64,000 nt of DNA from Chryseobacterium binzhouense (GCF_007474545.1 NZ_VKOG01000003.1:411820-475819); one strand, 5' to 3'; counted from the first letter of the stretch, positions 1 to 9,129 are shown. Notes: a model not told the origin generated them from the letters alone. Numbers and translations are program-made.

Positions 1-844
1 TTTCATCAAAAACTTCTTTTACTTTTTCAAAATCAGGAGTTTCTAGATCATACTGTTCCTGATGAAATTCAATTGGGGCGTCACAGATAATAGTAGCCAG
101 TTTTTTAGATAAAATTCCACGTTCAGCAGATGCTTCTACTTTCTCTTTCAATTTACCTTTAAGCTGGTGTGTATTAGCTAAAAGATTTTCAATACTTCCA
201 AATTCTTTGAGAAATTTCATAGCGGTTTTTTCGCCAACGCCTTCCAATCCGGGAATATTATCAACAGCATCTCCCATCATGGCTAAGAAATCAATGACCT
301 GTTTCGGATCTTCAATTTCGTATTTAGCTTTCACTTCATCAACGCCTAAAATTTCTATATCACCTCCTTTTAAACCGGGTTTATAAATCTTAATTTTATC
401 CGTAACCAACTGGGCAAAATCTTTGTCAGGCGTTACCATAAAAGTTGTATAACCTTCTTTTTCGGCTTTGCAGGCAATCGTTCCTATAACGTCATCTGCT
501 TCGTAGCCTGTAACTCCCAAATGCGGAATATGCATGGCTTCCAAAATTCTTTTAATATAAGGAAGAGCAATTGTTATGGCTTCCGGTGTTTCACTTCTGT
601 TGGCTTTATATTCAACGTAATCATTCGTACGTACACTTGCTTCACCAACATCAAAAACTACTGCCAAATGCGTAGGTCTTTCTCTTCTTATTAATTCTAT
701 CAAAGAATTAGTAAACCCGAAGATTGCTGATGTATCAATTCCTGTACTGGTAATTCTTGGACTTCTAATCAATGCATAATATCCTCTGAAAATCATTGCA
801 TACGCATCAATGAGAAAAAGCCTTTTATCTTGTGTTGCCTCCAT
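1..844 (-). CDS. polA: DNA polymerase I, N-terminal part (truncated by window edge)
   Basis: DNA polymerase I fills gaps in repair and removes Okazaki RNA primers. Only the first 281 codons are in the window, covering the 5'-3' exonuclease (FEN-like) domain. Translation from the ATG at 844 starts MEATQDKRLFLIDAYAMIFR. It then shows FDVGEASVRTNDYVEYKANR, the metal-binding acidic stretch YEADDVIGTIA, TPDKDFAQLV, and the helix-hairpin-helix region MGDAVDNIPGLEGVGEKTAM, all typical of PolA. The polymerase domain lies beyond the left edge. A TATATTTG box sits 15 bases before the start. The gene is co-oriented with the PPIase gene behind it but has its own promoter box, and a terminator separates the two. 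Identification is secure; the C-terminal part cannot be assessed. Confidence 0.95.
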   Translation of the reverse strand, partial: MEATQDKRLFLIDAYAMIFRGYYALIRSPRITSTGIDTSAIFGFTNSLIELIRRERPTHLAVVFDVGEASVRTNDYVEYKANRSETPEAITIALPYIKRILEAMHIPHLGVTGYEADDVIGTIACKAEKEGYTTFMVTPDKDFAQLVTDKIKIYKPGLKGGDIEILGVDEVKAKYEIEDPKQVIDFLAMMGDAVDNIPGLEGVGEKTAMKFLKEFGSIENLLANTHQLKGKLKEKVEASAERGILSKKLATIICDAPIEFHQEQYDLETPDFEKVKEVFDE

Positions 845-859
845 AAGTTGAATAATGAG

Positions 860-867
860 CAAATATA
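860..867 (-). promoter_or_regulatory. -7 promoter box of polA
   Basis: The minus strand reads TATATTTG, matching the Bacteroidota -7 consensus TAnnTTTG, 15 bases before the polA ATG. No TTG is seen at the ideal -33 spacing. Confidence 0.55.
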
Positions 868-922
868 TGAAATCGACTTGATTTGAAAACACAAAGAGTC
901 ATTAAGATGATGTGTACAGCTA

Positions 923-951
923 CAAAAAAAACCTCCAGAAAACTGAAGGTT
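923..951 (-). terminator. Intrinsic terminator after the PPIase gene
   Basis: On the minus strand a 9-bp stem AACCTTCAG/CTGGAGGTT (one G-T pair) with a TTTT loop is followed by a run of eight T. It lies just past the stop of the 958-2325 gene and before polA. Confidence 0.75.
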
Positions 952-957
952 AATTTT

Positions 958-2325
958 TTATTTTTTGATTGAATCTTTTTTCCAATTGGCTCTGAAATCA
1001 CAGTTGTCATATCTGCCATCTATGGAAATGAATGTTGCAGGAAGTCTGGAATTGACAAACTTTTCTACCATTTCGTTTTTCCTTTTATTGAGCGCCATTT
1101 GTTTGATTCTGTCGTAATCGGTTTCCAGTTTTATCTGATGAGCGGGGATCACATCTTCAATTTTAATGATTTTTACTACTTTTCTGTCTCTGTCTGCAAC
1201 ATCATCAAAAGCATTTGTAATATCTCCTTTATTTAAACCCGCAAGTTCGTAACTGATTATTCCCGAAACATTTTCTCTTTCGATTTTGTTTGAACCATCA
1301 TTTCCTGTAATAACTCCTGCATTAAATTTGGTTCTTTTATCATCTGAAAACTTGAAAGCAGCATCTTTAAAAGTGATTTTCTCTGCCAAAATCAGACCTT
1401 TGATACTGTCTAATTTTTTCCTTGCAGTCATCATTTCTGATTCTGTAGGAATTGCTTTCAGCAGAATATGTCTTGCATCATAATTCTTACCTGATTTTTT
1501 CACAAGCTGAATAATGTGATACCCAAATTCTGATTCTACCGGATCTGAAATTTCACCTTCCTGCAAATTGAGAGCTGCTGCTTCAAATGGTTTTACCATC
1601 TGACCTTTATTGATATTTTTGTACAAACCTCCGTTTGCCGCAGAACCTTCATCTTCAGAATAAATTCTTGCCTGGCTTTCAAAAGTTTCGCCTCCTTCAA
1701 TATCTGCTTTTATTTTTTTAAGCTTGTTGATCAATTCATCTTTATGAGCTTCCGTAAGTTTAGGATACATCATAATCTGGGAAAGAGAAATCTCATCTTT
1801 GATTTCCGGAAGCTGAGATTTGTATAAATTATAAAAATCTGTCACTTCGTTTGGTGTAACGTCCGCTTTTTCGGTGATTCTTTGAAATTTTGCCTGCCCG
1901 TAATACTGATCGGTATCAATTTTTTCGATGGCATTTTTCAATTCATACTGGTTTCTGAATTTGTAAGCTGCAAGCATTGATTTTTCATCCGGAAACTGAG
2001 AAAGCAATTGATTGTATTTTGCATTTACCTGCTCTTTGATCATTGCCGAACGGTTTTCGATAAGAGTATCTCTCTTGGCTTCGTATACCAAAAGCTTATT
2101 ATTGATTAGGTTTTCCAAAAACTCACATCTGTTGGTAACAGCAACCCCTTGCTGCTTTCCGTAATTGATCTGTTCTTCAACATCAGATTCCAGCACGATT
2201 TCGTCACCAATTACCGCTGCGATACCATCTACCAACTGTCCTTTTTTAAGCTGAGCATTGATGTTTCCTGAAAAAAACATCACCAATACTCCCAGAAGAA
2301 AAGTGATTTTTAGTTTATTTACCAT
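958..2325 (-). CDS. Periplasmic SurA/PpiC-type peptidyl-prolyl isomerase
   Basis: A 455-residue secreted foldase related to SurA, expected to chaperone outer-membrane proteins and isomerise X-Pro bonds in the periplasm. Residues 1-25 form a signal peptide ending NINAQ. Residues about 27-170 are a SurA-like N-terminal helical segment. A first parvulin (PpiC) domain spans about 178-275 (GGLYKNINKGQMVKPFEAAA, then FGYHIIQLV). A second, more diverged parvulin segment at about 283-388 begins DARHILLKAIP. Length and two-domain layout fit flavobacterial SurA-like proteins. It is followed by its own terminator. Substrates are not visible; ppiC- or surA-type naming is left open because Bacteroidota carry several such paralogues. 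Confidence 0.88.
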   Translation of the reverse strand: MVNKLKITFLLGVLVMFFSGNINAQLKKGQLVDGIAAVIGDEIVLESDVEEQINYGKQQGVAVTNRCEFLENLINNKLLVYEAKRDTLIENRSAMIKEQVNAKYNQLLSQFPDEKSMLAAYKFRNQYELKNAIEKIDTDQYYGQAKFQRITEKADVTPNEVTDFYNLYKSQLPEIKDEISLSQIMMYPKLTEAHKDELINKLKKIKADIEGGETFESQARIYSEDEGSAANGGLYKNINKGQMVKPFEAAALNLQEGEISDPVESEFGYHIIQLVKKSGKNYDARHILLKAIPTESEMMTARKKLDSIKGLILAEKITFKDAAFKFSDDKRTKFNAGVITGNDGSNKIERENVSGIISYELAGLNKGDITNAFDDVADRDRKVVKIIKIEDVIPAHQIKLETDYDRIKQMALNKRKNEMVEKFVNSRLPATFISIDGRYDNCDFRANWKKDSIKK

Positions 2326-2412
2326 TTTAAATTTTTAAACAAGTTGCAAATTTATAATTCTTAACGAATTGCACTCAATTTTTTATTATAAATATTTCTT
2401 AAAAAAAGAATA

Positions 2413-3336
2413 TTACTGAAGTTCTACATTAAAAGTTGTCAATTCCTTAAATTGCTTCAACCTGTTTTGAATATCTGCCTCCTTTACTTCTTCCAATCTT
2501 TCGGTACCAAATTTTTCTACAGTAAATGATGCCATTGCAGAACCTACGATCAATGCAGACTTCATGGTATCAAAATCGAATGTTCCTTTTTTGGCAAGAT
2601 AAGCTGCAAAACCTCCGGCAAAAGTATCTCCTGCTCCTGTCGGGTCAAAAACTTCTTCCAAAGGCAGCGCAGGAATTGCAAAAATTTTGTTATCATGAAA
2701 TAAAAGCGCGCCATGCTCCCCTTTCTTAATGATTACAAACTGAGGACCCATTTCATGGATTTTTTTAGCAGCTTTTACCAAAGAATATTCTCCTGAAAGC
2801 TGTCTCGCTTCTTCATCATTAATGCTGATTACATCAGTTTTGGCAATCATCTGCTCAAGAATATCCATTGCAGAATCCATCCAGAAATTCATTGTATCCA
2901 AAATAACCAGCTTGGGACGGTTGTTCATTTTTTCCAATACAGAAAGCTGTACTCCCGGATGAAGATTTCCTAAGAGTAAAATCTCTGCATCCTGCATTGA
3001 ATCCGGAATTTTAGGATCAAAATTCTCCAATACATTAACTTCGGTTACCAAAGTATCTCTCGTATTAAGATCATTATGATATTTTCCCGCCCAGAAAAAA
3101 GTTTTTCCTTCTTTTACAATTTCAATTCCTTCAATATTTACATTTCTGCTGGTAAACATATCAAGATGCTCCTGAGGAAAATCGCCTCCCACTACAGAAA
3201 CAATTCCTGAGTCTACTCCAAGAATCGAAGATGTAATCCCGATATAAGTAGCGGCTCCGCCCAAAATTTTATCTGTTTTACCAAACGGCGTCTCAATTGC
3301 ATCAAATGCCACGCTTCCTACGACTAATAGTTTCAT
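2413..3336 (-). CDS. PfkB/ribokinase-family carbohydrate or nucleoside kinase
   Basis: A 307-residue cytoplasmic kinase of the ribokinase/PfkB superfamily, which transfers phosphate from ATP to a sugar or nucleoside hydroxyl. The N-terminal GGAATYIG segment (about 26-33) is the sugar-side glycine pair. DPTGAGDTFAGG at 231-242 is the second PfkB signature with the catalytic base Asp237 and the anion hole. NDEEARQLSG around 173-182 is also typical. Several family members phosphorylate adenosine, ribose, fructose or inosine, and the sequence does not decide the substrate. The ATG at 3336 is clean. It lies between the PPIase and gldD on the same strand, with a 27-base gap to gldD, so co-transcription with gldD is possible. 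Confidence 0.85.
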   Translation of the reverse strand: MKLLVVGSVAFDAIETPFGKTDKILGGAATYIGITSSILGVDSGIVSVVGGDFPQEHLDMFTSRNVNIEGIEIVKEGKTFFWAGKYHNDLNTRDTLVTEVNVLENFDPKIPDSMQDAEILLLGNLHPGVQLSVLEKMNNRPKLVILDTMNFWMDSAMDILEQMIAKTDVISINDEEARQLSGEYSLVKAAKKIHEMGPQFVIIKKGEHGALLFHDNKIFAIPALPLEEVFDPTGAGDTFAGGFAAYLAKKGTFDFDTMKSALIVGSAMASFTVEKFGTERLEEVKEADIQNRLKQFKELTTFNVELQ

Positions 3337-3363
3337 ATAATTATCTATTGTATTTTTTAAAGT

Positions 3364-3921
3364 TTATTTTTTCCATTCAAATGTGTCCAGAAGATGCATT
3401 ACATCTCTTTTGATATAATCTACCGCAGGAGCAAGAGAATCGGGTTTCGGTCTTGAATTGAAGTACAGATAACCGGTAACAAAATGTTTTGTGCTGTCTG
3501 TTGCGTAAAACTGCAGGTTTGATGCAGCCTGACCTTTCAGTTCGTAAAAATTGCCAAAGACTTTCTTTTCAGGATATTCAAAAGATTTTGTATCAATTGA
3601 GCTGGCTTTTATGGTATGCTTATACACCATTTTTTCAGTTTCCTGAATCTGCTGTGCAAAATCGTTATTGATGGGATAATATGTAAGAAAGATCTTAGCT
3701 TTCATTTTAGGATAATTCAGATAATACCAGCAAGGTTTTTTAGCATCATAAATTTTAGCGAAATCTGAAATTTCGAAGGAATACATACAGTTGGGCTCAA
3801 ACTTCTTATATTTTGGTGCAGGATATTCTAATCTGAGCTCACCGTAAGGCTTTGGTGATGCCTCCTTACCGCAGGAAATTATCATCAGCGAAACAAAAAT
3901 AAAAATGACCTTTTTTATCAT
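3364..3921 (-). CDS. gldD: Gliding motility lipoprotein GldD
   Basis: A 185-residue lipoprotein required for flavobacterial gliding and the associated type IX secretion machinery; its exact role is unknown. The signal peptide begins MIKKVIFIFVSL and ends in the lipobox IISC. Mature-protein features are the conserved PKPYGELRLEYPAPKY segment shortly after the Cys and a C-terminal DTFEWKK. I chose the ATG at 3921 because the longer reading frame starts at a TTG five codons upstream and would only lengthen the pre-signal region. The gene lies directly downstream of mutY; in Flavobacterium johnsoniae gldD is also in a mutY neighbourhood, which supports the call. gldE and ssb are not adjacent here. 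Confidence 0.88.
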   Translation of the reverse strand: MIKKVIFIFVSLMIISCGKEASPKPYGELRLEYPAPKYKKFEPNCMYSFEISDFAKIYDAKKPCWYYLNYPKMKAKIFLTYYPINNDFAQQIQETEKMVYKHTIKASSIDTKSFEYPEKKVFGNFYELKGQAASNLQFYATDSTKHFVTGYLYFNSRPKPDSLAPAVDYIKRDVMHLLDTFEWKK

Positions 3922-3972
3922 TTGGCAAAAATACAAATTAGATTTGACTTTGCAGAGAATGCACTTTAAATT

Positions 3973-5001
3973 TCACTTTTTCAACCGGTCTTGTAGATAA
4001 TTTTCTAATGGTTTCGGAAAAGATCTCATTAATGATGATTCAAAGTTAGTGATAAGATATTCATTTTTTGATGTAAAATCATTCCAAACCTCTTCGGAAG
4101 AAATTTCAATATCATGTACTTCTATCGTTAAATTTTTGTGTGTAAGCTTGTGCTGTAAGGTTTTACTTCCTTTGTTAAACGGCTTCAAAGCTTCGGGAAT
4201 TGAATTAGGAAATTCAAATAATTTTTTCCAGATAAAATCATCTTTTCTCTGCTGAATTAAAAAATTTCCGTTTCTGTGAACAAAAAAATAGCTCAGATCC
4301 AAATTCTCTGCTTTTACCTTTTTGGTCTTAACCGGAAATTCATTCGTTTTATTCAAAGAAAAAGCAAGACAGTCTTTGTTAAGAGGACATTCTAAACATA
4401 CAGGATTTCGTGGTTTGCAGATCTCCGATCCCAAATCCATCATTGCCTGATTAAAATCTCCAACATTATCCGGCATAATAAGGTGGGACAATTCTGAAAA
4501 ATACGCAAAAGCTCTGGATGATGAAATATCAAAATCATCAGCAAAAACACGGCTCAAAACTCTGTAAAAGTTACCATCTACCGCAGGCATTTTTCCATGA
4601 AAGCAAATACTTGAAATTGCAGCTGCAGTATATTTACCCACTCCTTTTAGTTGTAAAATTTCGTCATACTCAGAAGGAAAAATCCCATTGTAATCTGACA
4701 TGATCTGTTTTGCAGCTTTGTGAATATTAATCGCTCTTGAGTAGTATCCCAAACCTTTCCAGTGCAATAAAACCTCATCTTCAGAAGCTTCTGCCAAAGT
4801 TTTCACATCAGGAAATCTTTTCACAAAATTATTATAATGATTCAATCCCTGCGAAATTCTTGTCTGCTGGAAAACAATTTCACAAATCCAGATTTTATAA
4901 GGATCTTTTGTTTTTCTGAAAGGCAGATCACGTGCATTTTGAGAATACCACTGGAGGAGCTTGTTTCCTAAATGAAGAAAATCTGAGTTATTATTTTTCA
5001 A
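3973..5001 (-). CDS. mutY: A/G-specific adenine DNA glycosylase MutY
   Basis: A 342-residue base-excision enzyme that removes adenine mispaired with 8-oxoguanine. The N-terminal motif LPFRKTKDPYKIWICEIVFQ includes catalytic Glu41. The helix-hairpin-helix LKGVGKYTAAAIS is at about 118-130, followed by the catalytic Asp142 in VDGNFYRVLSR. Cys195, 202, 205 and 211 form the C-X6-C-X2-C-X5-C ligand set of the 4Fe-4S cluster. The C-terminal third is the NUDIX-like 8-oxoG recognition domain. The only plausible start is the TTG at 5001: there is no in-frame ATG upstream or in the first conserved block, and a TATCTTTG promoter box lies 29 bases before it. It precedes gldD on the same strand with a 51-base gap. 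Confidence 0.93.
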   Translation of the reverse strand: MKNNNSDFLHLGNKLLQWYSQNARDLPFRKTKDPYKIWICEIVFQQTRISQGLNHYNNFVKRFPDVKTLAEASEDEVLLHWKGLGYYSRAINIHKAAKQIMSDYNGIFPSEYDEILQLKGVGKYTAAAISSICFHGKMPAVDGNFYRVLSRVFADDFDISSSRAFAYFSELSHLIMPDNVGDFNQAMMDLGSEICKPRNPVCLECPLNKDCLAFSLNKTNEFPVKTKKVKAENLDLSYFFVHRNGNFLIQQRKDDFIWKKLFEFPNSIPEALKPFNKGSKTLQHKLTHKNLTIEVHDIEISSEEVWNDFTSKNEYLITNFESSLMRSFPKPLENYLQDRLKK

Positions 5002-5030
5002 TTTAAAATGAAGAAAGTTATTATTTGCAA

Positions 5031-5038
5031 CAAAGATA
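5031..5038 (-). promoter_or_regulatory. -7 promoter box of mutY(-gldD)
   Basis: TATCTTTG on the minus strand matches TAnnTTTG and lies 29 bases before the TTG start of mutY. It helps place the start of this gene. Confidence 0.55.
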
Positions 5039-5068
5039 AATATTGTTTTCAGTGTTTTGAATCTGAAA

Positions 5069-5097
5069 ATAAAAAAGCACGCTAAAAAACGTGCTTT
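5069..5097 (-). terminator. Intrinsic terminator of the M13 peptidase gene
   Basis: On the minus strand the stem AAAGCACG/CGTGCTTT (8 bp, loop TTTTTTAG) is followed by a T-rich run. It lies 8 bases after the stop of the 5106-7205 gene. Confidence 0.75.
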
Positions 5098-5105
5098 CTA
5101 AACAA

Positions 5106-7205
5106 TTACCAGATTTTTATTCTTTCTGCCGGTGCTTTGTACAATTTATCGCCCGGTTTTATATCAAAAGCTTTCATAAATGAATCCTGATTAACCAATG
5201 GACCAAAAGCTCTGAAGTATCCCGGTGAATGCGGATCTGTCTTTACCTGATTCATCATATACTGATCTGTAGATTTTGTTCTCCATACTGTTGCCCAACT
5301 CATAAAAAAACGCTGATCCTGTGTATAACCGCTTATCAATCCCGGATTTCCATGATCTTTAAGATACATTTGAAGTGCATCATAAGCAACTGCTACTCCA
5401 CCCAGATCTCCGATATTTTCTCCGCTTGTAAACTTTCCGTTGACAAAACTTCCTTTTACAGGCTCGTATGCGTCGTACTGTGCAGCCAACTGACCTACTT
5501 TTGCATCAAAATTTTTACGATCCTGTTCTGTCCACCAGTTATTTAAGTTACCATCACCATCGAATCTTGAACCGCTGTCATCAAAACCATGTGAAATTTC
5601 ATGTCCTATAACAGCACCAATTCCTCCAAAATTTACTGCTGCATCAGCTTTAGGGTTGTAAAAAGGAGGCTGAAGAATTGCTGCAGGAAAAACAATCTCG
5701 TTGTTTGATCCACTGTAGTATGCATTAACGGTTTGAGGAGACATTCCCCATTCTGTTTTATCAACCGGTTTGCCAACCTTTTCCAGACTTTTCTGGTATT
5801 GCCATGCTGAAACATTCTGCAGATTAGAATATAATGTTGCTCCCTGAGAAGGAGATCCCACTTTTAACTTAGAATAGTCTTTCCATTGATCAGGATATGC
5901 AATTTTTACTGAAAACTTAGAAAGTTTTTCCTGCGCTTTTACTTTGGTTTCAGGAGACATCCAATCCATCTCATCAATGTGATTTTTGAAAGATTTTAAA
6001 ATGTAATCTATATACATTTCCATCTGTTTCTTAGATTCTGGGCTAAAATACTCATCCACATACAGCTTTCCAAACGCTTCACCTAAAACTCCGTTTACCA
6101 AAGCAAGACCTCTTTTATCCATCGCACGCTGCTCTTTTTGCCCCTGCAAATATTTAGAATAAAAATCGAAACGAATATTGTCGAGATTATCTCCAAGATA
6201 GCTTGCATTTCCATTGATGACATGGTATTTAAGGTAATCTTTCAGCAAAGAAAGATTTTTCTGGTTGATGAACTGATCCATATTCTGATAATATTTCAGC
6301 TCACCGATAATCACCTTATCTGTATTGACACCAGCTTCGGTAAGATACTTTGAAAGATTGACATTCTTTACCAAACCTGAAAGCTCCGAAACATTTTTAG
6401 GATTGTATCTTAAATTGGCATCTCTGTTCTGCTCAAGTGTTAAAAGATTATTAGCCAGCTGCTTTTCAAAATCAACTACATTTTTTGCTGCCTGATCAGA
6501 ATTTTTATACCCTAAAACGCTGAACAGTTTTGACACATAATTCTGATATTCTGCTAAAGTTTTAGTATTGGCTTCATTAACTTTCTGATAATAATCTCTT
6601 CCCAGTCCCAAATCTGGTCCGCCAAGATAAACAGCATTCATTTTAGAGTTTTTCAGATCCGCACCTACCCGCCATCCATAGAAAGAATTATCGCCGAGCT
6701 TTGTGGCTTCTAACAGATATTTCTGCAGATCATTTACATTTTTGATAGCATCAATTTTAGCCAAATCAGACTTAATAGGTGCAATCCCTTGCGCATTTCG
6801 CTTTTCTACATCCATAAAAGATGCATAAAGATTCTGAATTTTCTGACCTTCTGTACCTTCTGCGTAGTTTTTGTTTAAAATTTTATTCAAAATACCTAAA
6901 GAAGCATCATCTACATTCTCCCGTAAAGCATTGAAAGAACCCCAACTTGCTTTATCTGAAGGGATTTGCGTGGTTTTGATCCAGTTTCCGTTTACATAAT
7001 TGAAGAAATCATCCTGCGGACGAACAGTTTTATCCATGTAAGCAAGATTCAGACCTTCTTCTTTTTGTTCAGCATTTTTTACCGGTTCTGCACGGACTAA
7101 ATCAATTGTTACTTCAGGTTTTTCAGCAGCTTGTTTAGCCGTTCCGCAAGAATTTAAAAATACAACACCTGAAAATGCAAGCGCTGCGATATTGAGTTTT
7201 TTCAT
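5106..7205 (-). CDS. M13 (neprilysin/PepO-like) zinc metallopeptidase lipoprotein
   Basis: A 699-residue secreted zinc endopeptidase of family M13, likely acting on oligopeptides at the cell envelope. The signal peptide ends in the lipobox FLNSC (Cys20). The N-terminal M13 domain starts around residue 60 with VRPQDDFFNYVNGNWI. The zinc site is GHEISHGFDD near residue 533, with the third ligand in ENIGDLGG near residue 592. The substrate-binding NAYYSGSNNEIVFPAAILQP segment lies upstream of it. The C-terminal end has the family's typical Trp (IKIW). Length is standard for bacterial M13 enzymes. The gene is monocistronic, with its own terminator and a possible TATATTTG box (7308-7315) about 100 bases upstream. 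Confidence 0.93.
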   Translation of the reverse strand: MKKLNIAALAFSGVVFLNSCGTAKQAAEKPEVTIDLVRAEPVKNAEQKEEGLNLAYMDKTVRPQDDFFNYVNGNWIKTTQIPSDKASWGSFNALRENVDDASLGILNKILNKNYAEGTEGQKIQNLYASFMDVEKRNAQGIAPIKSDLAKIDAIKNVNDLQKYLLEATKLGDNSFYGWRVGADLKNSKMNAVYLGGPDLGLGRDYYQKVNEANTKTLAEYQNYVSKLFSVLGYKNSDQAAKNVVDFEKQLANNLLTLEQNRDANLRYNPKNVSELSGLVKNVNLSKYLTEAGVNTDKVIIGELKYYQNMDQFINQKNLSLLKDYLKYHVINGNASYLGDNLDNIRFDFYSKYLQGQKEQRAMDKRGLALVNGVLGEAFGKLYVDEYFSPESKKQMEMYIDYILKSFKNHIDEMDWMSPETKVKAQEKLSKFSVKIAYPDQWKDYSKLKVGSPSQGATLYSNLQNVSAWQYQKSLEKVGKPVDKTEWGMSPQTVNAYYSGSNNEIVFPAAILQPPFYNPKADAAVNFGGIGAVIGHEISHGFDDSGSRFDGDGNLNNWWTEQDRKNFDAKVGQLAAQYDAYEPVKGSFVNGKFTSGENIGDLGGVAVAYDALQMYLKDHGNPGLISGYTQDQRFFMSWATVWRTKSTDQYMMNQVKTDPHSPGYFRAFGPLVNQDSFMKAFDIKPGDKLYKAPAERIKIW

Positions 7206-7307
7206 ATTGAGATTGATTATCTTAAATTATATTATTGATTTTCATTGGTGTTTTATACAAATCTTAAACTTATCGTAAGCTGCGAAGTTTATTCTATGCT
7301 AATAGAT

Positions 7308-7315
7308 CAAATATA
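7308..7315 (-). promoter_or_regulatory. Possible -7 box of the M13 peptidase gene
   Basis: TATATTTG on the minus strand, giving a leader of roughly 100 bases to the ATG at 7205. The match to TAnnTTTG is exact, but the motif is common in AT-rich DNA. Confidence 0.35.
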
Positions 7316-7361
7316 AGCAAATATGTTAAATCTCGATTAGATATTTATCACCCTAAAATAT

Positions 7362-7369
7362 TACCTTTG
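7362..7369 (+). promoter_or_regulatory. -7 promoter box of the Imm22-like gene
   Basis: TACCTTTG matches TAnnTTTG. It overlaps a TTG that would otherwise extend the reading frame by seven codons, so the ATG at 7388, 18 bases downstream, is the better start. Confidence 0.5.
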
Positions 7370-7387
7370 AACTTTCAAATAAAGACA

Positions 7388-7774
7388 ATGAACAAGCAGA
7401 TTTTAGATTTTTGGGTAGGAGACTTCACAAGTGAAGATGATTTTTACCAATTTGTAGAAGAAGATGAAAACTATTACATCAACGAAGAATCTGATGACAG
7501 CTATGTTTCAAAATTTGCAGAATCTCAGGATACCGTATGGTTTGATCAGGATTTTCTGGAATACGGTTTTGAAAACAGCATCCAGCATTTTGCAGAATAT
7601 TCTTTTGCCGAGCAATGGCTTCCTGTTCTTGTCAACCGAATAAATGAAATGAATCTGCAATTTGAAGTAAATTCTCTGATCTTCGTAAGTCACGGGCAAA
7701 TTCCACAGCCAAAATCAGTAGAAAACGATAATTTTTCTTTGACTTATATAGGTGGAATTGAATTTGAATTTTAA
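7388..7774 (+). CDS. Imm22-like orphan immunity protein
   Basis: A 128-residue acidic cytoplasmic protein resembling the Imm22 immunity family. The N-terminal WVGDFTSEDDFYQFV and the middle segment QDTVWFDQDFLEYGFE match the WVG...E and (Y/F)D-x-D-F patterns I associate with that family. Members neutralise polymorphic or contact-dependent toxins, but no toxin gene is adjacent here, so it may be an orphan protecting against other strains or have another role. The start is set by the promoter box at 7362-7369. Its stop overlaps the convergent chloride channel gene by 4 bases (7771-7774). Family assignment is from motif memory, not a search. Confidence 0.6.
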   Translation: MNKQILDFWVGDFTSEDDFYQFVEEDENYYINEESDDSYVSKFAESQDTVWFDQDFLEYGFENSIQHFAEYSFAEQWLPVLVNRINEMNLQFEVNSLIFVSHGQIPQPKSVENDNFSLTYIGGIEFEF

Positions 7775-9129
7775 GATTTTGTCTCACTTCTCAGTTCAGA
7801 AAGAAAATTACCTTTCAAAACATCATAAAGCGAATGTCTGCTGACCAGAATAGAAAAGATTGAAGAAATCATTCCTGCAAGCATCAGATGAAAAATAAGC
7901 GAATGGCGGTCTGTCATTTCCAGAACAATAATTGCTGATGTAAACGGAGCTCTCGTTATTCCTGTAAGAAAAGCGACCATTCCACCTAAAACAACAACGT
8001 TAGTTTCGTTTGGTGTTAAGTGAATTATACCCGAAATTACAGAACCAATACTTGCTCCCGCAGTAAGAGCCGGTGCAAAAATACCTCCTGCTCCGCCAGA
8101 AGTAAATGATAAAGCCGGCCCAAACATTCTTAAGACAGGAACATACCATGCTTCGTGCTTATCCTGAGTAAAAAGCACACGTTCCATGATTTCTTTTCCA
8201 GATCCGAGAATCTCGCGGCTGATAAAAAACGAAATACAGGCAATAATTAAAGCACAGCCAATCAGAAAAAGTATATTTGAACGATCTGTTTTCAGTTTTC
8301 TTTTTTTCCAGTGATTTATTCTAAGCATAATAACGGAAAGCTGACTGGCTAAAATCCCGGCAACTCCTGCCACCAAAATTATTGGAAACATCACCATTAA
8401 AGATACGTCATTGGTTTTGGGATATCCTAAATAAAGATATGATCCGGCCAAAGTCTGTGCTGTAAGACCAGCAATAATAACTGCGGTAAATAATGCTGTT
8501 TTAAAATAATTGATATGTGTTTTTGAAAGTTCTTCCACCGCAAAAACAATTCCTCCTAATGGAGTATTGAAAGCTGCTGCTAATCCGGCTGCAGCTCCGG
8601 TCATAATCATGTTTTTCTTTGAAATCTTGGGCCACCAGTCGGGAAGATACTCATTTACTTTCCTGAATATGGAGCCTGCAATCTGAATGGTAGGACCTTC
8701 TCTTCCGACTGCACCCCCACCAATCACCAAAACTACTGATGAGAGAATTTTAAAAATAATTATTTTTAAACTTAGAAGACTTCTTATCTTACGGTGTTCT
8801 TTCGGATTTGCCAATTCTACCGCTGCCATTACCTGCGGAATACCGCTTCCTTTAGCATTCGGAGCAAATTCTTTTACCAGCCACCACGAAAGAACAAAAC
8901 CTATCGGTGCAATAATGAAAATCATCCAGTCGTGCCAGTTGAGAATAAAATGCAGAAGGTTTTCTCCCCAAGCAAAGATTTTAGCATACATTACGGCAAA
9001 AAAACCGGTAATCACAGATCCTATCCAAAAAGGAACCGCCTGAAGAAGATTGTTTTTCAACTGTTCGTTTCGGATATTGTCAAAAGATTTTTTGAGAGCT
9101 CTTCGGAAGTAGACCATTATTCTACGCAT
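7771..9129 (-). CDS. clcA: CLC-type chloride/proton antiporter
   Basis: A 452-residue polytopic inner-membrane protein of the CLC family. The three selectivity-filter segments are all present: GSGIPQV (94-100), GREGPTIQ (142-149) and GGAGGIFAPAL in the second half. Glu144 in GREGP corresponds to the external gating glutamate of E. coli ClcA. FAVEELSK near residue 195 keeps the EE pair that contains the internal proton glutamate. Both argue for a Cl-/H+ exchanger rather than a channel. There are no C-terminal CBS domains, and the length is near E. coli ClcA. Two starts are possible (ATG at 9129 or Met5 at 9117). It converges on the Imm22-like gene with a 4-base overlap. Confidence 0.92.
   Translation of the reverse strand: MRRIMVYFRRALKKSFDNIRNEQLKNNLLQAVPFWIGSVITGFFAVMYAKIFAWGENLLHFILNWHDWMIFIIAPIGFVLSWWLVKEFAPNAKGSGIPQVMAAVELANPKEHRKIRSLLSLKIIIFKILSSVVLVIGGGAVGREGPTIQIAGSIFRKVNEYLPDWWPKISKKNMIMTGAAAGLAAAFNTPLGGIVFAVEELSKTHINYFKTALFTAVIIAGLTAQTLAGSYLYLGYPKTNDVSLMVMFPIILVAGVAGILASQLSVIMLRINHWKKRKLKTDRSNILFLIGCALIIACISFFISREILGSGKEIMERVLFTQDKHEAWYVPVLRMFGPALSFTSGGAGGIFAPALTAGASIGSVISGIIHLTPNETNVVVLGGMVAFLTGITRAPFTSAIIVLEMTDRHSLIFHLMLAGMISSIFSILVSRHSLYDVLKGNFLSELRSETKS

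Noticed and set aside
5229-5546. 105-codon plus-strand open frame
   Set aside because: It lies opposite the conserved zinc-site region of the M13 peptidase, lacks a promoter or a family motif, and is a shadow of that gene.
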